Below, in pieces: positions 14,254 to 26,725 of a stretch of 64,000 nucleotides of DNA. The first letter of the stretch is position 1, and each line of letters begins with the position of its first letter. Position numbers and translations under genes: made by a program. The notes under the pieces are model-generated. The model was given only the letters and a program-made list of their open reading frames with translations, was not told the DNA's origin and did no database searches. The DNA is from Patagioenas fasciata (lineage: Eukaryota > Chordata > Aves > Columbiformes > Columbidae), in contig NC_092525.1 of assembly GCF_037038585.1 (NCBI RefSeq), forward strand, positions 32,980,867-33,044,866. The letters are read 5' to 3'.

Positions 14254-15547
14254 GACTTTCACCTGTGAGAGAACAGCAGCTGGTAGAGAAAAAAAAGAGA
14301 AGACATCCTTAGAGAACTGTTAAAAACAATTTCTTGCCATTAAACACTTGAAGCTTACTACTGTTTTCACAGTTTTAAATATGTGTACCATTTGGCCTAG
14401 CATCCAGAGCATAACAAAAGGATCCAGGGACTCCTGGCACCTAACCCTAGCCATGATATTATTTATTTTAAGGAAAGTTACTTTGAATGCAAAAATGTAA
14501 ATGAAGATTAAAACTAGCATCATAGATTAGGAGAAGGTATATTTTGACCAAACTTTTGTTTAAGTAGAAGCAACAAGCAGGTATAAGTAGTGTCTGGTAT
14601 TTTACTAGCAGTCCTTCATTGTCCTAAACTTCCATAGCAAAAGTGATTTCTCATTTATGAAGCATTCCAAAAGTCACTGACATATTAACATGACGGCTCT
14701 TGTAATTCAGAATTTTCTACTAGATTAACTCATCCTATGCAAGAACACACACAAATTCTCAAAAGAGCAGTTTTATTACATATTCTTGTATCTAATTCTC
14801 CATCAAGAGAATAAGCATACTGAGAGAATGGAAATGAAGCTAAGAAAACTTGTTATTGACCAATATTGTCACACATTAAAAATGGGACACCTAACTCCCA
14901 GCACCAGAGGTTCGATTCATACTTACTTTACTAATTAAAGAGAATAAAATACACAGCACCGCTCAGTCAGGAGGTCTACATCTTTTAAAATTCCTTGGAC
15001 ATGCCATCTTTACATTTGTCTTCATTCTGGATGGAGAAAACATTGAATATACTTTACTTTTAACAGCTTCACCTAAATAAAGAGCAAGCATTTCAGCTGT
15101 CATTAGAAATGCTGCCTTATTGCAGACATCAGGATCCATTAAGCTCCACATTGCTACAGCTACATGAAATGGAACAGAACATACTCGGCCATGATCATAT
15201 AGAATGTATAGTCAGTTTTGCACAGTCAAATCAACATACAAAAAACCCAGGAAATCACCTACAGCTAGCCCTATTTCAACTGGGAAGATTTGTTTGTCAA
15301 AAAACTATGTGAAAATAAAATACACAACATGCAAGACTTCAAGAAATAGAATTCAGTCATAATTTTGCTATACCAAGGCTTGGCAGAAAGACAAGCTTCT
15401 CAACAGTCCATATTTTACATCCTAAAAGAAAAGAATGAACTACCCAGTGTCAATGGCAACGCCACAGACACTACCAGCTTTGAAGAAAACTTACTAATAA
15501 AGTCTGTTAAGCAGTGCAGATACAAAGCCATGTTCTGTATTTTTCTT

Positions 15548-16172
15548 AATCATAGAATAATTTAGGTTGGAAAAGATCTTTAAGATAACTGAGTCCAACA
15601 TTAACCTAGCACCACCAAGTCTACCTCTAAACTATGTTCCTAAGCAGCACAAACACTTCCAGGATTCATGACTCAACCACCTCCCTGGGTAGCCTGTCCC
15701 AGTGCTGGATAACCCTTTCAGTGCAGAAATTTTTCCTAATATCCAGTCCAAACCTCCCTCAGTGCAACTTGAGGCCATCTCCTCTTGTCCTGTCACTTGT
15801 TACTTGGGAGAGGAGACCAACACACCTATTGCCACAACCTCCTTTCAAGTAGTCATAGAGAGCACAAGGTCTCCCCTCAACCTCCTTTTTTTCAGGCTGA
15901 ACTACCCCAGGTCCCTCAACCACTCCCCAGACTTGTGCTCCAGACCCTTCAACAGCTTTGTTGCCCTTCTCTGAACTTGCTCCAGCACCTCAATGTCTTT
16001 CTTGTAGCGAGGGGCCCAAAACTGAAGGCAGTATGAGGTGCAGCCTCACGAGTACAAAGTACAGGGGGACAATCACTGCCCTGGTGCTGCTGGCCACACT
16101 GTTTCTGATCCAAGGCAGGATGCTGCTGTCATTCTTAGCCACCTGGGCACAGTGCTGACTCATATTCATAAT
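15548..16172 (-). mobile_element. 5'-truncated CR1 non-LTR retrotransposon
   Basis: On the plus strand the block opens CATAGAATAATTTAGGTTGG. That is the reverse complement of a CR1 3' end with its ATTCTATG octamer tail. It continues through hallmark CR1 text such as the minus-strand versions of GTAGCCTGTCCCAGTGCTGG (15690-15709) and GAGGCCATCTCCTCTTGTCC (15771-15790). Only about 620 bp of the 3' part remains, the usual 5' truncation. The overlapping plus-strand open frames here are antisense shadows of the element. It sits in an LRRC8B intron in the same orientation as the gene. Confidence 0.9.
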
Positions 16173-18931
16173 ATATTCTTACTGGACATTTCCATTCCAA
16201 ACAGAGCTGACAGGCTGTTATAAAAGGCAAACAACAGCTGAACTAAGGCAGAGCCTTATTCTTACTCCACATTCACATTTGAAGGGAGAAAAATGGCTGA
16301 AAATAAGTTAACCTTTCTTGCATTGACAAGGTTACTTGCAATAAAATGTAGAAACTTACCAGGCCCGCTCAATGGAAGGCAGCTGAACAGGACAGGATGG
16401 TTACAATACACTACTGGAGAGAAAATAAATTGTCATCAGATCATTAAATATTTGGACTCCAATAACTGTGAATATTAGAACAACAGTTCGGCATTTTAAA
16501 GATCCAACATTTAATGTGCAAAAGACTTGGAGTAATTTAAGATGCCATCCCCATCAAATATTTACTTGGTCGCCATCTGAAAGTTGCTTTTTCTAAAGTA
16601 GAGATAAAGCAACAGCCCTTGTCATTGTCCCACTGCTGAGCACTAAAAAACATGTAAGCTTAACAGTTTCTGCATTTGCGTAAAATTACTAGTTCTGCAG
16701 CTGAGATGCTCTAACCATAGCTAAGAAACAGTTTCTTCAATCACTCCAGCTCAACTTGCAAAAGCCACATCTGCAAATACCTTTAAAATTAGTTCTTTTG
16801 GTATGAATCTTGGGGCTTTGAATATAAATTTGTAGGTGTAAAAGCACAAAAAGGTACTAAACCCATCCAAACTACGGCTGTCATTCTGCTAAGAATTTCC
16901 GGATCATGCCTCAACTCAAGCCAAACATGCTTGCTTTGAATGTAGGCAGAAAAACCCAGCCTAGTTTTAAAACCAGTGAATTCTTCTCGTTTGTAACAGA
17001 AATAAAAGAACTTTGGACCCTCATTGAAATTTTAAAGAACAAGCTAAGAGAGAAATGTTGAGTGATTCAACAAAAGTAAGAGCAAAAGCTATAAACAACA
17101 TATTTTTAACAAAGAAAAACATTTGAAAACTCAAAGTGATCACTGAACCAGCTGAGAGTTAATGTGAAAGGTCTAGTTATCATGAACGATTCTTTCCCTG
17201 ACAAAATCAGGGACTTGGGCAGATGATACTAACATTTTAAGAATGTTCTATATAACTAAATGTTTATTAGAGAAAGTTACAAGTAACAATTTAATAATGC
17301 ATATGTGCTTTGCACTTTTATACAAAAAATATGACTCTCCTGGTAGCCTATTTTGGGGAATAAGCAAGGCTCTTGTTGAGTATAAAGGATGGAATTAAGA
17401 GTATATTAAAACAGTTTAACACTGTTTGATAAAGTATTTTCCCTGAAAATTACAGAAAATGGAACTTAAGCCAATTACATTTAAAACATATTGGTATACT
17501 TGAGAATATCCATAACTCAACACACCTTCAAGCAAGACCATAATGCCCAAACAGAAAGTTGTTTGGTTTTATATAGATTTAGACCTCGAGGAGAGATAGA
17601 CACATGTAGTTTTGCAAGGTCTTCATAAAATTCTCTTTGTCACCTCCCTTCCTTGAATTGGAAAGTTATTTCCTATCACATACCCCAGAAAAAAACAACA
17701 CACTACATTCTTGCTGCAGTTTTAGAACATTTTCTAGCAGAAAGTGTCACAGTATTAAGTATTTAAATACTTGAACTCTGTTCTTATTAATGATTACTTT
17801 TTGAAACCTTCCACTGAAGCATGTGTATTCATTACAATCTTATGTATACAAAACAAAGCTTCCTATCAGAGTACACAGATATACGAGTGTAATATAAACA
17901 TGTGAATTATTAATGATAATTTTGCTGAAGACAGTTTTCTTTCAAACCCTATGTGTATGCCAAGAGTGACTAATCAAATCGAATAATGCTAAACTGTAAT
18001 AGGTTTGATAAATCTCATCTCCAGCAGCTTTCAACCCACAAAGCCATAAAAGCTTTTCAAAGCGGCCTAATTCAATTGGCGATCTAGCTTAGAAGATGAG
18101 AGACAGAAGTTTTGCCTCAGGCTAAGTGATGACTTCAGGAGAGCTACTGCAGACCAGGGCTGGGACACAGGCCAGAAAAATAAAGTAATAAAGATCACTA
18201 ATATCGAGGCAATTTTAAGTTACTTCAAGACTTCTAAATCTGATCAATAGAAACATATCCAGAGTTTGAATAAAATATTTTTCAAAATGAGGACTCTGTC
18301 TATAATCAGACACCCATCCCCTGCTTCTCTGCTGCCAAAAGGTTACTTAACACTGCATTATTGTGTCATTTGGTCACTGCTTACATAATTTTAGGCACAT
18401 TTAGTTAGGGATGGCTCTGCAGCAAGAAAAGTGCCTTGCTTGTCCTCCCCAAAGGATAATGGGCTACCAAAAGTCAGTACATGACAGGGGGCTCTTTTAT
18501 TTTGAAGACTACACTGTTTTTGTTGATGGTTAAATTATTCAACCAGTGTTTCTGACACAGTTAATCAAAACAGATTGATACAACTAAAGCACACCTAGAC
18601 AGATATTCTGGTGGCTCCCTATTTTGCCTTTTTCCACTTCCCCTCTAAGAAACACAGCCTTCAAGTTTTCAGACAATCTCTTCAGACTCATGTTGTTATT
18701 CCAACAGCATGTGCTTCTCAACTGAGATAAGGAGATGCTGACATACTAAGCAAATGTGTCTGTTTCCTAAATTTTCTATCAAAAGTGATTCCTGAAATGC
18801 AGTACCAACTTAGCTTCAGAATAGCTTAAATGTATCACTTTTATTTCCAAAGTTTTGGATGCAAAATTAAATTCAGTAATAAACTACACATGCAATCAAT
18901 TTGGCTTAACAGGCAGTATTGATCTTCTATA

Positions 18932-19052
18932 CAGGACTGTCAAACTCATGTAGGAGTAGTTACATTGATACAGTCCTAAAATTACATTCGGAACTTTGAA
19001 GGCAACAACAAGGCTGATGTGGCCCCTGGTGAAAATGAGTTTGAAACCCCAG
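18932..19052. mobile_element. Degraded hAT-like MITE, internally deleted copy
   Basis: The left end is CAGGACTGTCAAACTCAT and the right end GGTGAAAATGAGTTTGAAACCCCAG, roughly inverted. The segment CAGTCCTAAAATTACATT followed by TTTGAAGGCAAC...AAGGCTGATGTG...CCCCTGGTGAAAATGA is shared with the copy at 56909-57087. Most of the left arm is missing relative to that copy. The CAGGGGTGTC-type termini suggest a hAT superfamily origin, which is inference from the terminal motif. Confidence 0.65.
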
Positions 19053-22000
19053 TCTATGGGTTTCCTAATACCTGCTTATGGTCTCACACGCACAACCCGA
19101 ACCTTCTTTTGCAAATAAACCCTCATGAATATTCCCAAAGAGGAATAAAAAAATAATAAACTTAACTCCCACGCACTTGTCACCCAAACCACATCTTTCC
19201 TAGCTAAAACCCCTATTGGCACACTACCATTTCCTAAACAACAAAAAGCCAAGTACTGCAAGAGTGCTGGGGCATGTCAGACTTCATAAAGAACGACACT
19301 GTCATACATACTCTGAGCAGATGCATTCAGATGACTCCCTGTCCGTTTTTTAAGCCTCCTGTTGACAAGTAATAGGCTGCTCAATTCAAGCGCTACATTT
19401 GACATATCATATTCCAGAATCTGTACTTTGACAAATTTGTGTGCACATGCAGATTCAGTTGTAGGATCTTTTCAACTGGGATTGTATTTTTGGATCTGTA
19501 TTCCACTGAATGCAGAACAACACGCAAACAAGATTATTGAAAGCTTCTTTCCAGTTCCTTCTGAAGAAGGTCACAGGTGATAATTAAACATGTAAAAGTG
19601 ATTATCCTTTTGTATTTAAAATAAGCTTGAAGACATTCACACACTCCACAATAGCCAGCATATTCCTCAAGGACAGGATGTTCAAGACTACACTAAAGTT
19701 GTTACAAGTTTTCCATATCAACCTTGCAAACAATCCAAGACAAAGGCCTTCCAAAGACCATAATTACAACTACAGACAAACTCAGCCATCTGTGTCGGGA
19801 TTAACTAGAGGCCTTGCCTTCCTTAAACACTCCTGCTCTCAAGACAGTACTGCTGAACATAAGATGTGGAGCAGTAATAGCAAAGCCTTATGCTGTTTAA
19901 GCAGCAGCCCTTGCTCCCTGGAGAAGACTGCTTACGTAAGATTACGTAGCCCAATAATTTCAGGGGGAAAATTTGTTTTTAGTTTAAAATTTACTGAACT
20001 AGACTACATTTCCATTTTTGCTTTACAAGGGTTGCTGTTCTCTGCTACTGCCTCAGAGTTAACTACACAGCACATAAGCTGAAAAAGTCTTGCAAAATTA
20101 AGTAACCGCTACCTAGCTCTACCACTATCATATCTTCATCAAGCTGAGAAAAATAGAGTACAACACAGCAAGTGTATTTTAAATAGTTCCCTCAAATACC
20201 CAAAAGCTTGATTCCTACATTCAACACAAAAGGCCTTAGAGTAGGTGAAAAAAAATATCTTAAAAGCAGCTTCACCTAAACTCAGAATACCTGTCTTTAT
20301 TCAAGTACTTCCTTTCTCTGGTACACTTAATGCAAGAGAAATACTTTATATGCAGTCTAATCCAAATAGAAAATAAGCTTTACTCCAATTTTATTTACTT
20401 TACAAGCACAAGACTTATTCTTTAAGTGTAACTGCGAAGGATTAGATACACTACATTATGCATTTCCAACCTATGCTTGCAGCACTCCAGAAAATACCAT
20501 TGTACCATTGTCTTCCTTGAGCCATACTAAGTCAACTTCCCATTAAATGCCATCAATATGCAAGTATTAAGTCTTTCTTCTATTTAGGAAAGGCCAGTAA
20601 AGAATTAATATTTTGTAGTAAAATATGTCAAACACTCACTAGAGAGATGGGTCATTTTCAAACATGCTGGTTGCACAAGTAGCTAAAAATCACTTGCCTG
20701 TAGGCCATGTGATAAGGAATCACATCAGTGAAGTTTGCCCAAGTGCATGAAGTCACTTGAGCCTAATTATCAACAGTGGATGGGAGGAAAAAAACAAGTC
20801 AACCATTTTGAGGGTTAAACTCTGTAATGAAGGTGTAATCCAATATATGTATTTTAAAGGTATGTTAAGTGTGCTTTATTTCATACCAGTCTAGCCTGGA
20901 AAGCAATTTTAAATATGAATTCATTTTCAGACATACATACTTCTACTGGTAAAAGTACTTTCTCCAGCTTTATCCTTAAATTCAAGGTGCTAAGGATTGT
21001 GCTCTAGTAAAACCAGAAAGTCACAACCTGGGCTCCTAGAAACGCTGTATTAGCAAGACAAATAGTCTAAACCCAAGTTTAAGACTAAACAGACAGCAGA
21101 TGAGACAAGCAGTTTATGCAAAAATCACTGCAAATAAAAATGAAGAAAAAAACTTGATCAGTAGGTACAAACCTAGGTTTCTGAACAAGTGTTTTTCAGA
21201 GTTAGACAGGCAAGCAATCTAATAGTAAAGAAACTGAAGTAAAATGAAAGGAAGACCAGCTTTGTTTTGCACATAATTCCATCAACGTGACTGATCTCTT
21301 TGAATGCAAATTGTCTACATTCCAGGTAAATATCACTTTATTCATAGTCATAGTGCTTTCTAAAATCCCTAGCAGAATCCATACTATGAATCAAATCTGA
21401 ACATTTCTAGTTCAGCTTTAGTGTTCTGGTACTATTTCCAAACTCAGAGATGCACTTAAAAAAAAAGAATTATATCAGGTGAACACAGAAGTATGACAGA
21501 GGAAAGACTTTAACTACACAGACAAGTGTTGCAGTGCCTCGCTCTCCTCTTTCCTTGAGGACACATTGGAACAAACCAGCAGCCAAGCTGTAGTAGCTTT
21601 ATCAGACCATGGATTTATTTTCAGCTTGTGTTCTCACCCCTTTAATTACTTTTAACCATAAATATACATTACATATATTAACTTAATAGATGTATTAGCA
21701 TCTAAAATACTGATTACAATGAATATTGAAACAAACGCCTATTTAGAAGAGTGTGCTTCGTACTGGTCCAATATCAAGTTTGTTTGGAGACATTTTGTTT
21801 CACTCTAATATTAAACTAATAATTCAACTTACTTAATTTGTACTCTCATCAGAAACTGTAGTACTCTTTAGGGTTGTTTTTTTAATTTGTTTCATTTGCA
21901 TTTCTTCAAACAGTTGTACATTTCACATATTCCTGTTTAGAAAGGAAATTCTTACAGAAAAAGGTCCCAAAACTCCACATTGATATTACCCACTAAAAAA

Positions 22001-25000
22001 AAAAAATAGCTCTGCTATCATGAATCTGCTTGGCAATCCTTAAAGCAGCACAGCAAAACCCAATAACAGATAAAAATAACCGGAAAGAGTTCCATAATGC
22101 TTTAAAAAAGAGCATAAAAAACTGTAGTAGTTCTGACTGAAGACTGTGGTACATTGAGGTGTTAACGATCCTCTCTGGCTAGTTAACAGGCCCAGGCCTG
22201 TGCTATGCAGATCTCTTGGCCAACAGATAAATTCAGCCAGCTCGTAACAGGAGTCTGCAGGCGGCTCTCAGTTGGTACAAGCAATTACACCACCTGCCTG
22301 TCCTTGCTTTTATCGAGAAGCACAGCAAGAAGTTCTCCTGTGAACATACTTCCTGGTTGACAGTAGAAATTAGGCACGGAGTTGAATCAAAATGAGATAA
22401 CCCTTTCTACAGGCAGGGTCTGCACAGTGGGTTGCACAAGGACTGAAAGCTCATTTGATGCTGCACAACTCATGTTCCCAGCTTCTAAAGGGATGTAAGA
22501 TTTTCTATACTATTCTCTTTCTTTATAGTGTCAAATCCAATAACAAGCATTTTAAATGATACTGTACAGAGTCTGAGCACCTCTCTTACTGAGATCATCA
22601 TAGACCAGCAGTTCTTGGTGCAATACACAAACCATACAGACTGTCTTCCAGAAGGTCACCTCTGAAACTCTCATTAATACAGTCCTCCCCTCCTCAACAA
22701 ACAAAAAGAAACAAGAAAGTCACATATCTGTTATGTGGCACCATACAGTCTGATAAAATCTCATGCATTTTCAACAGAAACAGGTTAGTATTTAAAGTGA
22801 AGCACTTTCTTCTGTCATCCTTTTTTTTTTTTGTTTTTCCTCCTCGTAGCAGTTTCAAGTAAACAAGAACTTCAGTACTGAATAAAATGTAGGAGAGAGG
22901 CATGCATTCCTACTACTTCTAAAGTATCTATGCACTTCTTACAGCCCAAAGAAATGTATTTTTAAGCTTGGCATCAGACAGCCTGTAACGAAGTACACAA
23001 TTTAATGCCATAGAATGTCCGTTAACGTTAAGTCTCAAAAAGACACAGGTACACAAGCAGAATAAGCACCCGAGCAGTACAAGAGATCCTTTTTTTAATA
23101 AATAAATGTGAAGAACCAAGCACATTCAAAGCATGTATTGCTTATCTCACTGTAGACAAACCTACCTTTTTTTTGTGAAATAGGATTGTGAGACCACTCC
23201 AATACTAGACTACATTACTCACAACAGTGTACTCCAGTCGCCCCAGAGGGGCTCAGGCTATCACAGACTCGACATACAAACAATGATATGTATATTTAAA
23301 CAAATAAGTCCAGTCATAATTTCAAAAAATATGGCACTTAAGTTATAGAAGTAAAAATGAAACAGAGTTTGCCAGATCAAGTAGGTGCATTTCTTTGATA
23401 AACTGTTTTCGAAACAAGCTAAGTGTAAGACATTGAATCTAGGTTACAGACAATTGTAGAGTGACTCCATACTATATCAGCTAAGACAAAGCTGGAAATT
23501 TCACAAAATATACACGCAATTTATAGAAAATACAGGTCACAGGTTGTGCTGAACAAAGAAAAGGTAGACTAGATAAAGATTTAACACTTACAGGGACTGC
23601 AGCAATAGGAACATGTGAAAAAAATGTTGAAGTGTTGAACTTTTGAGTTATCTGTTGGAATCAACCAAAAGAAGAGGGGGCAAACCTGCTTGGACTAATC
23701 CTTTGCAGGAGCAATGTGTCACCAACAACGTAGTCCTAACATCAGCAAAAGCTGTCCTCCACTATTCTCCTAAGAGAATACTTGTAGCAGGCAGGTGTGC
23801 CATTCCTGCACAAACTTAATCTGGATGCCTAAAGAGCATTATCATCCAATTTAGAAGCAGTCAACAAAACCAGAATCAGAACTGCAAGACTCACAATGGT
23901 CAGAGGAATTATGACCCTTAAGAAAGTAGACTAAAGGGCATTCTAGCACAAGAAAAAGAGGAATGAGAATATACTGGGGGTGGAGGGAGAGGAAAGAACA
24001 GCACACAAAATGCATCTGCCTTCTCAGGACAGAAGCACATAGTCCATCTCTGCTTCGCTAATGCTCATTCAAACCACCAAGGGAAGAGACAACCCTATCC
24101 AGGGGTGACCGCAGACATGCCATACTGTCAAATCTTCCATAGCACCTTTGGGCTGAATCTATCAGAGAAGTGGCATAAACTACACTCTTAAATAATACAT
24201 AAAAGAACAGACCTCCTTTGTTGTTTCCTGACCTCCAAACTAGTTTTTTAAATCAGTATGGCAATACCAAAGACAGAAATCATACATCAATGCTACAAAC
24301 TGTCTTTACTTCCAAGTTCCAAAGAAATCTTACAGCAAGCTTGGAGCATTAAGTATGAAAAGTCTCCTTGGTTCTTCATACATTCCTTCCTCAGCAAGGA
24401 AGATTACACCAAAAGCAACCTCAAGAAGTCTACACCGGAACCAGTATGTGTACCATGCTGAGGGTTTCATAGCTCTCCCAGAAACCTGTGATCTACTGAA
24501 GCAAATCACATCCCTCATCCCAGTACTAACATAGTTAACACAATCAGACACCTTCCAACTGCATGAAATTGGATTTTCAAGCTCACTTGTGCCTTTTTAT
24601 TCTTGTAACCACATTCTTGGGTATTTCTCATACTGAGAAATTTGAATACATAACCATAAGACAATGGTATCAGTAGTATCCCTCCAGCATTATAAAGGAC
24701 GCTTCAATGCTATCTATCTAATTCTGCATACCAAGATAAGTACTACAATAGAAAATTAATTTTTATCCCCTTAGTTTCCAGAAGCCAGACAGATACTCAT
24801 GGTGTTAATTCATTGTGCCACTATGCTCAGGACATCAGGAAGCAAGGCAGAGGAAAATAACACTGGAGAATATTCACAACATAATTACTACAGGGTTTCC
24901 CTGCTGGCAGGTTCTTTAATTATAGTATAGTTTATCATCTTCACTCTCCAACAGCAGTAAAAGTACAAGACACCCAGTGTAAAACAGTTATGATTTAAGA

Positions 25001-26602
25001 AAAGACCATCCTTCCTTTGAAAAAGGCAGGGAATTGCTCATACATGCTCCTCATTTTCAGTGTACTTTCCAATGAAGTTATAAGCGGCCAGAGACCCCCG
25101 AAATAACCAAGACAACTCCTGTAACCTCACTGGAAACAAGTCTGAAATAAGAAAATATTTTCACAAGGAGGGGCCTTGGAGAATGTCCACACATCTGAAC
25201 TAGCTCTGAATTAACTTCAAGTACCACCAGGTGTGCTACTGTCACAGCAGAACACAGGTAAGCATTTGGGTCAGTTTTGTAGTCCACAGGATATCATGCT
25301 GCTATAACTAGGCTGCCAACATAATTCATTATATAGTAATGAAATATCATATGTACTGATGGGTTAACTAAAGCATGTTCTTATTCAATTGATACTTCTA
25401 GATAAAGGTCCTATAAAGAATTAAACAGCACTACATTTAAATCAAGATGGAGAAGCCAACGTTCTCCATACCATAGGAAGTCTTGCTAGCTTAGCACAGA
25501 GCAGACTACTGAAATCTAATGGTTTTAGATACTCAGAACCTTCATTCTACATTATTTTCCTAGCTCAAACTCTGCTTTTCAATATAGTAACCATACCCAA
25601 CAAAGTTAATAGGGATGTTTACCTCCGACTAGCTGAATAGCTCTGTGGAAGTCACTTTATTTCTCTCTACCTCAAATTCTTCAACTGTAAAATCATAGTA
25701 ATGATTCTTCTATTCTTCATAAAGTATTTAAAGGAGAAATGTCATACAGTCATAACACTTCTTACTAGGTAATCAGAAAGGCTATTCTGGATTGTAGTAC
25801 AGGTTCTGTTATGTTCCAAGAGCACACGAGCTATTACTTTTCCTAATAGTGGTCAGTCAGTTATCACTTTTGCCTAGTCTCAGAAATATGAGTTTGTATT
25901 TGTACTCCTTGTTCTAGCTATAATTGTTTTGATGTTTTTAAAATAAAAATAGTTATCTAGTACAATAAGTTAAAATTACAACATTGGACCTAAAAAGGAA
26001 TCTGATGTTTTTTCAATATTTACAGATCGCCAAGACCAAACAGTGTCCTATCAGGATAACAGATGTTGAGAACAGAAACATCAACTGAGGTCACGAATCA
26101 AAAATATATACCAAATACATTCTGCCTCTGCAACGTAATTATTACCACACACAAATATATCTACAAGATTTAAGAACAGCCAGAACCGAGTGTTTTGGTT
26201 TTAAGTTTTCCTGATGCTGCATAAGTTTCATGAAGAACTTTCCAGAAGGGAATATTATTACTTCCAGAGACCAAAGAGAATAATTTAACTTCATCTAGGA
26301 AAATATAATTATCAGGGTAGCAATACAGAAACACATCTGATTTCACTCTCTTAGCTCTGGTATTGGAAAGCTGAATTCAGCAGTGGCTCACATCTCTTCT
26401 CAGAAGCAACAGCTTTTCATCTTGTTGAGAAGGAAAGATGGTTAGTCTTAAAAGCCAGCCTGACAAGTTGAAATACTTGATTCTAGATGTTCAGTCTGTA
26501 AGTTTCCAGTTTACATCCAGTTCAAACTCAGGCACTCCTTTTTTGCAAACTCTCCTGAAACCCATCTTGTTATCTTTTCAAAGAATCTCCCCACCACAAA
26601 GT

Positions 26603-26725
26603 AAAAAAAAAAAAAGCAACAACAACAAACAAACAACAACAAAAAAAAAACAAAACAACCCCCCCACAAATACAGCCCACCCTCTCTCCCAAAAAAAAAA
26701 AAAAACCCAAACCACACAAACAAAA
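26603..26725. repeat. A/C-rich low-complexity tract
   Basis: The plus strand consists almost only of A and C here, with repeated CAACAACAAACAAAC-like units, poly-A runs and a C run. The complementary T/G-rich open frames on the minus strand are low-complexity artefacts. Confidence 0.85.

Noticed and set aside
14254-14262. Extending LRRC8B upstream to GTG at 14262
   Set aside because: The nine bases belong to the exon but the family start is MITLTEL at the ATG at 14253. GTG is not a normal start here.
14903-14920. GGTTCGATTC, a match to a tRNA B box
   Set aside because: No matching A box, acceptor stem or cloverleaf can be formed around it.
15634-16223. Several overlapping plus-strand open frames of 60-90 codons
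   Set aside because: They are antisense reading of the CR1 element.
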